Shown here piece by piece: positions 17,932 to 25,780 of a stretch of DNA of 64,000 bases. Position 1 is the first letter of the stretch. Each line of letters opens with the position of its first letter. Below the pieces are notes generated by a model that was not told the origin of the DNA, made no database searches, and saw only the letters and a list, made by a program, of their open reading frames with translations. The translations under genes were made by a program, and so were the position numbers. Origin of the DNA: Neokomagataea anthophila (GTDB lineage Bacteria > Pseudomonadota > Alphaproteobacteria > Acetobacterales > Acetobacteraceae); assembly GCF_018122595.1 (NCBI RefSeq), contig NZ_JAGRQH010000009.1:1-64000 (forward strand), written 5' to 3'.

Positions 17932-18825
17932 TCACGGATGACTGCCGTGTCGTGTAACGACCGCATCCGCACGCGCAAAACGTAAAACCGGCGACCAGGG
18001 CGCGTGATACGGCGTTGTGCGATACAGCGAGACCTCCGGATCATCGGGAGAGTCTTCGGGATCCGGCAACACATAACGCTGAATGTCTTCCACGTCAGAC
18101 AGAGCCGGGAACGGGATAATCCCCACACGCTCACGAAAGGCTTCTAAGGTGACCTGAAGACAGCGTGGTGCGTGAGACCGGTTCTCACACACATAAACCC
18201 CAGCAGCGTGGCTGTGTGGAACCCACACGGCTTTCCACCAATACTCCGGTACGGGAAGATGATGCGGCCCGATGGTCAGAGGCGATGGCCGGGTAAAGAG
18301 CGGTCCCGTCGCCGTATAGACCACCCCCTGCGTGCGTGCGATGCCACGCACAGCGCGTTCAACCCCTTCGCCAATACCATAGAGTAGCGCTGGCCAGAGT
18401 GGCACAGTGTTGCTCAAAACATAGGTCGCCCGTTGCTGTGCAAGACTTGGCGCATCGACATGCGGCCTCAGCGCACCCGCGCGATAGGGCGTATCCATAA
18501 AATCAGCGTGATCGGCCCGCTCGTCTTCGGGCAGATCGTCCTCCGCAAAGAGGCCTGGATTCAAAGCAGGCTCCGGTTCGAGGTCCTCTCGGGTCAGTGT
18601 CTCTGACGACCAGAGCGGCGTATGACGCGTCCGATCATACCCCGTCGTAAAGCCGTTATGACACAAAATCTGGAGCGTATCCGTGCGGCTTTGCGGCACC
18701 AAAGGGGCTGACCCGGCTGGGAAGACAGCCTCACAGGATTGCGCGTGCGCCTGTCCTGACAGGGCGCCCCAACACAGCACGGCGCTCGCACTCGCGCATA
18801 GAACGTTCGTCCACACCGTGATCAT
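17932..18825 (-). CDS. secreted nuclease-fold protein (DNA/RNA non-specific endonuclease type), catalytic site altered
   Basis: The 297-residue protein has a signal peptide (hydrophobic ASASAVLCWGALSG, likely cut after AHA near residue 28). The middle shows the endonuclease_NS pattern: YRAGALRPHVDA, then ATYVLSNTVPLWPALLYGI, GVERAVRGIARTQGVVYTATGP and PEYWWKAVWVP. In active enzymes the first motif is DRGHLxPxxD, with His as general base, and an Asn binds Mg2+ after SNxVPQ. Here the His position is Ala (GALRP) and no Asn stands at the metal site, so the protein is probably catalytically dead or strongly changed. Nuclease-fold proteins of this family are often carried by conjugative plasmids. 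Its role is unknown. Confidence 0.7.
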   Translation of the reverse strand: MITVWTNVLCASASAVLCWGALSGQAHAQSCEAVFPAGSAPLVPQSRTDTLQILCHNGFTTGYDRTRHTPLWSSETLTREDLEPEPALNPGLFAEDDLPEDERADHADFMDTPYRAGALRPHVDAPSLAQQRATYVLSNTVPLWPALLYGIGEGVERAVRGIARTQGVVYTATGPLFTRPSPLTIGPHHLPVPEYWWKAVWVPHSHAAGVYVCENRSHAPRCLQVTLEAFRERVGIIPFPALSDVEDIQRYVLPDPEDSPDDPEVSLYRTTPYHAPWSPVLRFARADAVVTRHGSHP

Positions 18826-19186
18826 GGCTTCTTATATCCTGCTCCGTGATAACAGTGCCTTTCTGCCCGACACATCCTAAAAAACGGTAAAGCCCAGCCC
18901 GGTACATGTCATCGCACGCATTGGTGTCGCCTGATAGCTCGCGATGCTCTGCCCCTTGCAGAACAGATTTGGGCCTGTAGCGAAGACGTCTCTCACCCTT
19001 TCGCTGCCCCCAACTAGGTCGTTTGTGTCTCCACGGACGGGTCATGATGCGGCTATATCCCCTTATCCATCCTGCCGCGTCTCACGCCTTGATCCGGCGG
19101 ATCTTCATGTAAGACGCACGCAACCGTAGTCTTTATCCACGACCATGACATGACAAGAGCATGCAGTGAACACACTCGCCCGACCG
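18826..19186. other. gap without clear genes
   Basis: Nothing recognisable was found. It separates two minus-strand genes and should contain the promoter of the nuclease-fold gene. Confidence 0.4.
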
Positions 19187-19912
19187 TTACGAATGTATTG
19201 GTAACAGGGTGCGGGTGCTCACGCAGCGTTCGGGTGTGACCTGAACAACCCGTTGGGCGATCTGGACGACACGATGCGGCTCAGCCATATCGTCACAACG
19301 CGCCGCCATGAGTGCGGCAAAATGATGATAGGCCAATCGTGCCAGATCGGGATCGAAGGATACACCAGCCTCCTGATCAAGGAACGTTTTGACCGCGTGT
19401 GGGGTCCAGGCTTTTTTATAAGACCGTGCACACAGTAACGCATCCACAACGTCTAACAGGCCAATCATACGCGCAATCCAAGGGATCGCGGTGCCTGCAA
19501 GGCCTTGCGGATAGCCCGCACCATCATAACGTTCATGATGGCTCGCAATGGCCTCCATCACGCCGTGCGGCAAAACACACCGCATCGGGTGTAAAACCGT
19601 GCTGCCAAGCGTAGCATGGAGTTGCATCGCCTCGCGCTGCTCTGCGGAAAACCGCCCTTCAAAATGCACCAGACGATCCGGCAATAAAAGCTTACCCGCA
19701 TCATGCAAACGACCGGCGAGTGAGAGGGTCTGCGCATCAAAGGGTGCTGCGATCAGAGCCCCAAAACACACCGCCATGCGTCCCACTCGGTCTCCATGGC
19801 CCTCATCGGTTTCAGCGATACGTGCAAGAAGACACTCCAAGGATAAACTCGCATGTTGTGTATTGCCGCCATAGACGTCAGACGGCGAAGCGCCTGTATA
19901 GGCTAACACCAC
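19187..19912 (-). CDS. HD-GYP domain phosphodiesterase
   Basis: The 241-residue protein consists almost entirely of an HD-GYP domain. Seen are LARIAETDEGHGDRVGRMA (first His), the HD pair in AGRLHDAGKLLLPD, EAMQLHATLGSTVL, then IASHHERYDGAGYPQGLAGT carrying HH and the GYP signature, and ARMIGLLDVVDALLCARSYK. HD-GYP enzymes hydrolyse cyclic di-GMP (some act on cGAMP). Metal and GYP residues appear intact. There is no receiver or membrane domain, so the input signal is not evident. The location on an accessory replicon suggests modulation of host cyclic-dinucleotide signalling, for instance surface attachment or conjugation, which is inference. Confidence 0.88.
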   Translation of the reverse strand: MVLAYTGASPSDVYGGNTQHASLSLECLLARIAETDEGHGDRVGRMAVCFGALIAAPFDAQTLSLAGRLHDAGKLLLPDRLVHFEGRFSAEQREAMQLHATLGSTVLHPMRCVLPHGVMEAIASHHERYDGAGYPQGLAGTAIPWIARMIGLLDVVDALLCARSYKKAWTPHAVKTFLDQEAGVSFDPDLARLAYHHFAALMAARCDDMAEPHRVVQIAQRVVQVTPERCVSTRTLLPIHS

Positions 19913-20268
19913 ACATCACCCACCTTCCGTAAGGTCACGCCCACGCCCCGTGGTTTACAGACGTCTTGCGTCAGTCTCTGTACGCATAAAAAGAGCGATT
20001 TTGGAAAAAGGCGGATATTATCCATCCAATAAGATGATAAAATCAGGGCATCAGAAGGCATATTTTTATTAAAGAGATGACCAACCATCACAATTCTTTC
20101 AATAAAACAGTATTTTGGTCATTTGACCCTCAATTCTCCATTCTTTTTGCGATAAAATGAAAAACTATTCTTAAACTATACGGAGTGTGTCACGGATTGT
20201 AACGTATGAAAATGTTTTTATTTAATGACATGGAAACTTTTTATAAATCTTTGATCAGCAATAATATT
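19913..20268. other. AT-rich gap
   Basis: No gene is seen. The AT-rich sequence lies upstream of the HD-GYP gene and downstream of the next minus-strand gene. Confidence 0.4.
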
Positions 20269-20300
20269 GCCCCGAAAGATGACTTTGGTTCTTTCAGGGC
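20269..20300 (-). terminator. hairpin after the gene at 20312-20959
   Basis: Arms 20269-20279 and 20290-20300 pair over 11 bp with one mismatch (GCCCTGAAAGA on the minus strand), 12 nt past the stop of the minus-strand gene, followed by an AT-rich run. A similar CCCTGAAA hairpin is at 26449-26478. Confidence 0.6.
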
Positions 20301-20311
20301 CATAAGTGTTT

Positions 20312-20959
20312 TTATTCTGGGCTAATCGTCACATCATAAGCGCGCTGCGGATCGACCGTCAGGACCGCACCCGTGTCGCAGAAAACCGTCAGATCATGCG
20401 CTAAAGACCAGGCGCCTTTCGGGGTCAATTGCCCGCCAATCACCAAGCCTTCAATCACCTCATCACCATAATCCAGCGACGCGATATGCTGCGGAAAGGC
20501 CGGAAGGTTGTGCACACAGGCGCGCTGATGCCAGTCGGCAACACGCTGCGGGTCAGACGCCCAGAGCCGGGTCAGGGCGGTGATTCTGTGTAAGGTTTCG
20601 ATGCGCCGCTCCGCTCGGTCCGCAGCGGTTGCGATGGCATAGTCACCCAACACACACATTTCTGTCCGCCCAGGCAGCACAGACCGAAAATACCCCATGC
20701 CCTCTTCCTGGAAGCTCAACACTGTGAGCCTCTTGGTCAAATCCCACCCCCCTTCTGCGCGCGTTCCATCGACCACCAACCCCACATCCTCTTCCGTCCC
20801 AAGTCGAACAAGGAACCAGGGCACACCGGATCCCAAATCCGGGTGTGCCTGCAAAAACGTGCGGCTCTCGGGATGCTGAAAAAACGCCTCAACATGGCGC
20901 ATGATCTGACTATAGTGTGGAAAGAGCGCATCCATTTCCCTCTGTTCTTGTGTCGTCAT
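20312..20959 (-). CDS. hypothetical protein
   Basis: The 215-residue soluble protein is not recognised. The N-terminal half is acidic and aromatic, with GSGVPWFLVRLGTEEDVGLVV; the middle has GMGYFRSVLPGRTEMCVLGDYA; the C-terminal part has DYGDEVIEGLVIGGQLTPKGAWSL. No signal peptide or membrane segment is seen. It lies alone with a terminator-like hairpin behind it, in the plasmid backbone. Codon use looks like that of the neighbouring plasmid genes. Function cannot be assigned. Confidence 0.65.
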   Translation of the reverse strand: MTTQEQREMDALFPHYSQIMRHVEAFFQHPESRTFLQAHPDLGSGVPWFLVRLGTEEDVGLVVDGTRAEGGWDLTKRLTVLSFQEEGMGYFRSVLPGRTEMCVLGDYAIATAADRAERRIETLHRITALTRLWASDPQRVADWHQRACVHNLPAFPQHIASLDYGDEVIEGLVIGGQLTPKGAWSLAHDLTVFCDTGAVLTVDPQRAYDVTISPE

Positions 20960-21284
20960 AGCGATGTCTCTCCATTTTCAATGACATGCTCACGCGGCAC
21001 GCCGTTCTGTTCTGCATGAAGCCAGAGGTAGCCTCATGGTCACTTTATCGTCGTGTTCTTTACAGGTTCTTCATACAGTCCTGCGCTTATCGATTTGTGT
21101 ACTCTTTTGATTGTTTCAGGGATCTTCTTGCTTTTTGCCATCTGCAACACTACATCATCGCCTGTTTATAATAACGAGCATGTTCAAAAACTTTTTTTTC
21201 CTTGAAGACGTTGAAGCTTTACGTCCTCCTTCTGTGAAGGAAGACGGATCACCCCCTTTTTTGTGATTTCCGTGAGAGAAACAT
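20960..21284. promoter_or_regulatory. leader region of mucR-like gene
   Basis: About 325 bp separate two divergent genes. A hairpin at about 21222-21244 (GTCCTCCTTC, TGT, GAAGGAAGAC) and a following CCCCCTTTTTT run at about 21252-21262 look like a small attenuator ahead of the ATG at 21285. GAGAG lies 7-8 nt before the ATG. Confidence 0.4.
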
Positions 21285-21716
21285 ATGACCGATACCATCA
21301 CGTCTCCCGACCCCAAGCTGCTTCTTGCACACACAACAACCATTATCGCCGCCCAAGCCGGACATGGTGGGGTCACAACCGAGCAACTGCCGACACTCAT
21401 CCAACAAGTCTATACGGCATTGGCGACAGCTCAGAGCGTTACGCAGCCCGAAACAAAGGCCGAGCAACCCGTCCCCGCCGTGCCGGTCAAACGCTCTGTC
21501 TTCCCCGATTATATTATCTGTCTCGAAGACGGCAAAAAGCTCAAAATGCTCAAGCGCCACCTCAAAACCGCGTATAATATGACCCCAGAAGAGTACCGCG
21601 CACGCTGGGGTCTGCCAGGCGATTACCCACTCGTGGCTCCCAATTACGCCAAGCGGCGCTCAGCACTCGCCAAAGAAATCGGCCTCGGCAGCACGGTGAA
21701 AGCCACAACGCGCTAA
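21285..21716 (+). CDS. Ros/MucR family transcriptional regulator
   Basis: The 143-residue protein matches Ros/MucR. The N-terminal oligomerisation part (residues 1-60) is followed by the signature SVFPDYIICLEDGKKLKMLK, RHLKTAYNMTPEEYRARWGL and DYPLVAPNYAKRRSALAKEI. These regulators bind AT-rich promoter DNA and silence horizontally acquired, motility or polysaccharide genes. In classical Ros the DNA-binding fold uses C-x2-C plus two His residues for zinc. Here the second Cys is Asp (CLED) and both downstream His positions are Ala-Tyr (TAYNM), a variant known in other alphaproteobacterial members that may fold without zinc. A bidirectional terminator follows. Confidence 0.92.
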   Translation: MTDTITSPDPKLLLAHTTTIIAAQAGHGGVTTEQLPTLIQQVYTALATAQSVTQPETKAEQPVPAVPVKRSVFPDYIICLEDGKKLKMLKRHLKTAYNMTPEEYRARWGLPGDYPLVAPNYAKRRSALAKEIGLGSTVKATTR

Positions 21717-21757
21717 AGACAAGCGGCTTTCACCCCTCTTTTCGCCCGAAGGAGACT

Positions 21758-21783
21758 GAGTTTTTCCGGTATCGGAAAAACTC
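21758..21783. terminator. bidirectional terminator between convergent genes
   Basis: GAGTTTTTCCG, loop GTAT, CGGAAAAACTC is a perfect 11-bp hairpin with A/T-rich arms between the convergent mucR-like gene and the minus-strand gene at 21815. Confidence 0.75.
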
Positions 21784-21814
21784 ATCCTCTCCCGTTCCAA
21801 CCCGCTCTCTGCAC

Positions 21815-22066
21815 TCAGTGCATCACATGCAAGAGTAACCGAGACGCGTCTTTGCGGATCTGTTGGCGTGTACGGTGCAACTTGGCATAATACGCTTCTG
21901 GCAAACTTGGATGACATCCATCCTCTTCCAAACTATGGGCATGTCGCAAACACTGGCGCACCTGCCCGATACGGGCATTGCGCGCTAATGTTTTACGCAG
22001 CGCGCAGACGCGCATAGCCGCGCTAGAATGATCGATACCGTCCACGGGTCGAGTACCGTATGACAT
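21815..22066 (-). CDS. small basic hypothetical protein
   Basis: The 83-residue protein is rich in Arg, Lys and His (RVCALRKTLARNARIGQVRQ and LHRTRQQIRKDASRLLLHVM). It may be a helical nucleic-acid-binding or structural protein, but no family is recognised. It ends just after the bidirectional terminator at 21758-21783, which supports it being a true transcription unit. The start codon is preceded by AAGGATAAAGAC on the minus strand, a weak ribosome-binding site. Confidence 0.5.
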   Translation of the reverse strand: MSYGTRPVDGIDHSSAAMRVCALRKTLARNARIGQVRQCLRHAHSLEEDGCHPSLPEAYYAKLHRTRQQIRKDASRLLLHVMH

Positions 22067-22124
22067 CGTCTTTATCCTTATTGAAGATGTTATGAAGCTG
22101 TGGCACCGCGCTTTGGCGTGTGCC

Positions 22125-22349
22125 TTACTGTGGTGCTGGACGGCGTTTTACGGGCTGTGTGCGCTGGATGTAACACAGCCATCCTTGGTGCTGATAACGG
22201 GCTTTACGCTTTTTCTGATACACAGCACCGTGTTCATCACCCGCAAAACAAAACCAGTCCTCTAACGCCAAATCGTCGAAGAGCAGCGTGTCTGGGCCAA
22301 AGAGACGTTGGACATGCGCGCGGTGTTGCGCGCGTCGGTCTTGGGTCAT
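22125..22349 (-). CDS. small hypothetical protein
   Basis: The start is placed at MTQDRRAQHRAHVQRLFG because AAGGA lies 8 nt upstream on its strand; the open frame reaches back to 22376. The protein (74 residues) contains LLFDDLALEDWFCFAGDEHG and a basic tail. No family is recognised. It precedes the 83-residue gene at 21815 on the same strand by 58 bp and may share its transcript. Confidence 0.5.
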   Translation of the reverse strand: MTQDRRAQHRAHVQRLFGPDTLLFDDLALEDWFCFAGDEHGAVYQKKRKARYQHQGWLCYIQRTQPVKRRPAPQ

Positions 22350-22466
22350 AACCCGTCCTTTACGGAGAGCGACCAAACACGAACAAGCACATAAGCTATT
22401 GTTTTTATTGACTTATTTTTCTGGGCGGCGTAATGTGTGTCACACCACCACATCAGGAGGCCGCTC

Positions 22467-22952
22467 ATGACCGCATCACATACAGGCGCGATAATTATCC
22501 GCTTTCCATGGGAGAGACGCAGCCCACTCACACTTGATGGCGTGTACAGTGTGCTGTCCTCTTATGACGCATTGCACCACTGGGCGGAGTTTCGGGAGGT
22601 CGCTGGACCGCGCGATGAAGCGGTCTTACAGGCGCAGGGCAGCGCCATGATGCAGCCCATCATGGCCAAAGCCGAACAACAGGCCCCGTTTATGACGCCG
22701 CAAGCCTTGCTCTATGATGTGCAAAAGCGCAGCCTTGCGCGGGCCCTCAAGCTCATCGCACGGGCAAACCGTTTTAAAGAGCGTGCAGAGGACCGTGAAG
22801 TCGAGGATCCGGATGGTCCACGGATTTATGAGGATTTAGCGGATTCACACAGAGCCTGCATTGTCGCATGGGAAAAAGCGCATATCCTCATCGGCCTGTG
22901 GCGTGCGCTTGCTGTGTTTGATCGTGTTTATTTTCAAGCCGTGTCTGCCTAG
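22467..22952 (+). CDS. hypothetical helical protein
   Basis: The ATG at 22467 has a textbook AGGAGG at 22455-22460, so the start is well supported. The 161-residue product (MTASHTGAIIIRFPWERR ...) is mostly helical with a charged stretch (KRSLARALKLIARANRFKER). No signal peptide is present. It resembles small unannotated proteins of conjugative plasmids in general character only; no function can be given. A hairpin at 22968-22998 separates it from the convergent outer-membrane protein gene. Confidence 0.7.
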   Translation: MTASHTGAIIIRFPWERRSPLTLDGVYSVLSSYDALHHWAEFREVAGPRDEAVLQAQGSAMMQPIMAKAEQQAPFMTPQALLYDVQKRSLARALKLIARANRFKERAEDREVEDPDGPRIYEDLADSHRACIVAWEKAHILIGLWRALAVFDRVYFQAVSA

Positions 22953-22967
22953 CACACACGGCGGAAA

Positions 22968-22998
22968 CTGCGGCACGTCATGAGAGGACACGCCGCAG
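22968..22998. terminator. hairpin between convergent genes
   Basis: CTGCGGC at 22968-22974 pairs with GCCGCAG at 22992-22998, extended inward with two mismatches. It lies between the stops of two convergent genes. Confidence 0.5.
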
Positions 22999-23008
22999 AC
23001 GGTACTTC

Positions 23009-23689
23009 TTAGAAACGATAACCAAGAGAGAACGCGATCACCGGATAGAACTTGGTGTAACGCATCGCCTTATGAATATCCTTCATATAGTGGTCCATAT
23101 CGCTGTGGAACTGTGCCGTTTGCGCTGCAAGCCCCGTACCGCCATAGGTCAAACGGCCCGTGCCTTGATACAGCGCCCCAAAATCGCTCGAAAACACAAA
23201 ATGTCCCCCAAAGGCATGGCTATACCCAAACCCAACATAAGGGGTCACACGGTTCCATTTCACCCGTGCATTGAGTTGCCCAACCTGCTGGGGCGTATAA
23301 TAGTTATTGCCAATATACACGACATCCTGCGGGGATGCCGTTGCGTTGAGTTGGTTCAGATTGGCTTTCAGACCCGCAGAAATACGCAGTCCTGAGCCGA
23401 ACGGATACAGATCTGCAATCGCACCAACACTGCGCCATTTGGCACTGGCCCGGAAGTTATCGATGTCCCGATAGGTGAAATTGTGGCTGATCCCGAAAAA
23501 ATCCCCTTCGGCGCGAACCCCCACCAGGGCATGACCCGGATGGTAGCCAATCACCGGACCGATCCCCAAAGTGCCCACATTCGCACCAACCTCAATCCCC
23601 GAGATGATCGGCACGTGTGGTGTCACCTGTGCTGAAGCAACACCCATGGTTGAAAGCACAGAAAGCGCGGCAAGAAAAAATCGTTTCAT
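23009..23689 (-). CDS. outer-membrane beta-barrel protein
   Basis: The 226-residue protein has a signal peptide (MKRFFLAALSVLSTMGVASA, cut after ASA) and then alternating polar and hydrophobic strands typical of a small porin-like or OmpA/OmpW-like barrel, with Gly-rich turns (GANVGTLGIGPVIGYHPG, VTPYVGFGYSHAFGGHFVF). It ends in FSLGYRF with the terminal Phe recognised by the BAM machinery. It is exported to the outer membrane. The specific role is unknown; a barrel on a plasmid may modify the surface or exclude phage or mating partners, which is inference. The next minus-strand gene upstream encodes a small membrane protein. Confidence 0.8.
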   Translation of the reverse strand: MKRFFLAALSVLSTMGVASAQVTPHVPIISGIEVGANVGTLGIGPVIGYHPGHALVGVRAEGDFFGISHNFTYRDIDNFRASAKWRSVGAIADLYPFGSGLRISAGLKANLNQLNATASPQDVVYIGNNYYTPQQVGQLNARVKWNRVTPYVGFGYSHAFGGHFVFSSDFGALYQGTGRLTYGGTGLAAQTAQFHSDMDHYMKDIHKAMRYTKFYPVIAFSLGYRF

Positions 23690-23745
23690 GGTAATATCCT
23701 AGAATAAAAAATGTTCTGTGCCGTATAATACGGCACAGGACTTAA

Positions 23746-23913
23746 TCAGTGATGAACAGAAACGACGGATTTAGTGCGTTTCGTGTCGTGATGACCGTCA
23801 AGGAGCGTCGGAAGACATAAAATCCCGAACACCATGACCACAAAGGCACAGGGTCCAAGGATTAAACCGGCGAGGTCGCGAAGATCGTGTTTGCTCAGCG
23901 TATGATGACGCAT
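23746..23913 (-). CDS. small single-span membrane protein
   Basis: The product of about 55 residues (MRHHTLSKHDLRDLAGLILG ...) has one hydrophobic segment, LAGLILGPCAFVVMVFGILC, then a basic His-rich tail. GGAG lies 7-8 nt before this ATG on its strand; ATG 23928 is an alternative. It lies between the outer-membrane protein gene and the first GC-rich palindromic element. Function unknown. Confidence 0.5.
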   Translation of the reverse strand: MRHHTLSKHDLRDLAGLILGPCAFVVMVFGILCLPTLLDGHHDTKRTKSVVSVHH

Positions 23914-23979
23914 GGGTGGTTTCTCCATTCTGTCACCGGCTGTTGCGTTCTTTTCTCTCCCGTGACCCTTTCCACGCAA

Positions 23980-24096
23980 GCGCAGCGCGGGTCTGAGGGC
24001 ACAGGCGCCGTGTAACGGCGGGATTTTCACGACCCGCAGCGCAGCGAGGACACGGGAAAACCCACCCTTTGCCCTCAGACCCGCGCTGTGCTGCGC
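23980..24096. repeat. GC-rich palindromic element, copy 1
   Basis: Arms at 23980-24000 and 24071-24088 (up to 24096) pair over at least 18 bp perfectly. The inner part has CGCAGCGCAGCGAGGACACG, shared with copies 3 and 5. A polypyrimidine tract with a C10-T7 run follows on the plus strand (24097-24165). Confidence 0.7.
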
Positions 24097-24189
24097 CCCT
24101 TCCTGTCTTTCCTTTCCTCTTGTCTCGTCTTCCCTTTTCCTCCCCCCCCCCTTTTTTTATTCCCCCGCATCTGCGGCGAACCGGGGCAC

Positions 24190-24414
24190 TCACGCGCAGG
24201 AGGACAATACTCGGGGACACAGATCAGGCCGCTTGTCGTGCAACCACTGCGCAAGATCAGAACGGTCTGGACGGCGGACACACCGCAACACGCGCGCCAC
24301 ATCGTCAGCACGCAGAGCGTGTACGGTCGGGGCGACGGTCGATACCGCCGCCTGCCACACCGCATCATCATCGGGATTCGTATCGGCCATACCTTTTAAA
24401 AACGTTATGCCCAT
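24190..24414 (-). CDS. small hypothetical protein
   Basis: A start at ATG 24414 (MGITFLKGMADTNPDDDAVW) lies 8 nt after AAGG and overlaps the end of the upstream gene by about 10 nt, which suggests coupling. The 74-residue product has no recognised family. An internal ATG at 24390 (MADTNPDDD) is also possible. The region upstream of it on the same strand encodes the WHGPF-type protein. Confidence 0.45.
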   Translation of the reverse strand: MGITFLKGMADTNPDDDAVWQAAVSTVAPTVHALRADDVARVLRCVRRPDRSDLAQWLHDKRPDLCPRVLSSCA

Positions 24415-24836
24415 CGTTTTTGCCTTATATGGCGCGTAAGACGCAGGCAGAAAGCCTGCCAGACTGGCACACAAGGCTTCGCGGTTTTGTCCTCGTCTTC
24501 TTCCACCAACTCATAAGGCGTTAGTGTCAAAAGACCCGTCCAAGGATGGCGGTAACACAGCATGGGCACGTCATTGACCCGCCCATGCTGTCCTGAGCGT
24601 TTGGCGCGAGCGATCTCTGAGGCGCGTATCCGCGGCAAAGAATGCCGCTGTCGGAAGTGGTTCAGCGCGTCTTGTTCATCTTTAAACGGGCCATGCCATG
24701 CTTGCGCGGCATGGGGAGCGTAGAATGTTGTCACACGCAAGAACACCTCATGCGCTGCTGTGACCACCAGTTCCAAGATATGGCCATCACAGCGTTCGGT
24801 TTTGCGGAGCCCTTGCGGGGTTGATGCATTATCCAT
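24405..24836 (-). CDS. hypothetical protein with WHGPF/WTG segments
   Basis: The start at MDNASTPQGLRKTERCDGH (24836) is preferred over the longer frame to 24881. The 143-residue protein carries AWHGPFKDEQDALNHFRQRH, then LPRIRASEIARAKRSGQHG and MLCYRHPWTGLLTLTPYELV. The same order of segments (WHGPYASKDAAIADF, DVARGRADGRI, RLLCCDGWTGATHLVAFTV) is found in the product of 29256-29615, so the two genes are paralogues. Each is followed by small genes and GC-rich palindromic elements. Function unknown; the duplication within a plasmid backbone suggests a small plasmid-specific family. Confidence 0.6.
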   Translation of the reverse strand: MDNASTPQGLRKTERCDGHILELVVTAAHEVFLRVTTFYAPHAAQAWHGPFKDEQDALNHFRQRHSLPRIRASEIARAKRSGQHGRVNDVPMLCYRHPWTGLLTLTPYELVEEDEDKTAKPCVPVWQAFCLRLTRHIRQKRWA

Positions 24837-24921
24837 GGGGATCATCCTGTCGGGAGGCGCACAGAGCGCCTTCGCCATCACACATCGCTGCGCCCTCGTT
24901 CAGGAGAGAGCGCAAACACAC

Positions 24922-25581
24922 TCAGAAAACGTACTGCACACCACCAAACACCGTGCTCCACGGTGTGTCGGTCGTGCTGTGACAATCGGACAGATGGTTA
25001 TATGAGCCGGTTTTGAAGCGCTGCGTGATAGCTTTAACCAACTCATCCTGCGCTTCGCCCTCATAGGACACAGTGACATAGCCATAGCTTTGCTTGCGGA
25101 TCCGAAATTTGGCGTTCGGAAATGCGGCCTTCAGCAAAATCCGCATATTTTTGCCCGCTAAAACACCTGACCTATCATCGCCTTGATGCAGATGGGCGTA
25201 ATCCGGGTTCACCCGCAATGCAGCGACCTCAGCGGCAAAGCGGTCTTTTCGTTCACGCTCAGCGTGTTCTTTCGCAAGGCGGAGTTGTTCGGCTTTTTCG
25301 AGCATGACCTGACGGCTGGCCGCATCCACTAAGGGACGATCATCATGGATCGTCCATTGACATCCAAGTAAAATGGCTTCCGGTAAACGGCGCGACAAGC
25401 TGCCATCATAGAACACGATGTCATAAAAGGCCGATCCACCCGTCACCATGGCCCCCGACAACACGCGGCGGACGCTCTGTGGTGATGGCGTCCCATGAAC
25501 AGCGTAGACGACACCCAAACCGCGATTATACAGCGTCGTGCTCACCGTGGTTCCAGCGACGATAACAGGAGTATCCGACAT
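24922..25581 (-). CDS. LPD29-like domain protein
   Basis: The 219-residue protein has an N-terminal beta-rich domain (PVIVAGTTVSTTLYNRGLGV ... GGSAFYDIVFYDGS), a charged helix (LEKAEQLRLAKEHAERERKD) and a C-terminal domain KNMRILLKAAFPNAKFRIRK, SYGYVTVSYEGEAQDELVKA, FKTGSYNHLSDC. The last part has the character of LPD29 (large polyvalent protein-associated domain 29), found alone or fused in plasmid and phage polyvalent proteins delivered with DNA. The family call is made by eye and is moderate. The gene lies directly behind GC-rich palindromic element copy 2 on its strand. Confidence 0.65.
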   Translation of the reverse strand: MSDTPVIVAGTTVSTTLYNRGLGVVYAVHGTPSPQSVRRVLSGAMVTGGSAFYDIVFYDGSLSRRLPEAILLGCQWTIHDDRPLVDAASRQVMLEKAEQLRLAKEHAERERKDRFAAEVAALRVNPDYAHLHQGDDRSGVLAGKNMRILLKAAFPNAKFRIRKQSYGYVTVSYEGEAQDELVKAITQRFKTGSYNHLSDCHSTTDTPWSTVFGGVQYVF

Positions 25582-25623
25582 GGTCTTTCCTCTTCAGGTT
25601 TTTGCTTTTGACCTGATCTGAGG

Positions 25624-25719
25624 GCCCTGCGCCGCGCCTCGGGGCAAAGGCGGCGCGTGCGCCGGCACCGCAGGCATCAGCCGAGGAGCCACCCTTTGCG
25701 GCGAGGCGCGGCGCAGGGC
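25624..25719. repeat. GC-rich palindromic element, copy 2
   Basis: A 27-bp arm at 25624-25650 is mirrored at 25693-25719 with only two mismatches, enclosing 42 nt. A polypyrimidine tract follows at 25722-25775. It sits between the start of the LPD29-like gene and the stop of the next minus-strand gene. Confidence 0.8.
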
Positions 25720-25780
25720 ACGTCCCCCCTCCCTACCTGTTGTTTCTGTTTGTCTTCTTCCTTTTCCCTTATCTTTTGCT

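Noticed and set aside
17613-17985. Two plus-strand open frames in the gap before the nuclease-fold gene
   Set aside because: They contain Cys-rich but unpatterned sequence, and one overlaps the real minus-strand gene.
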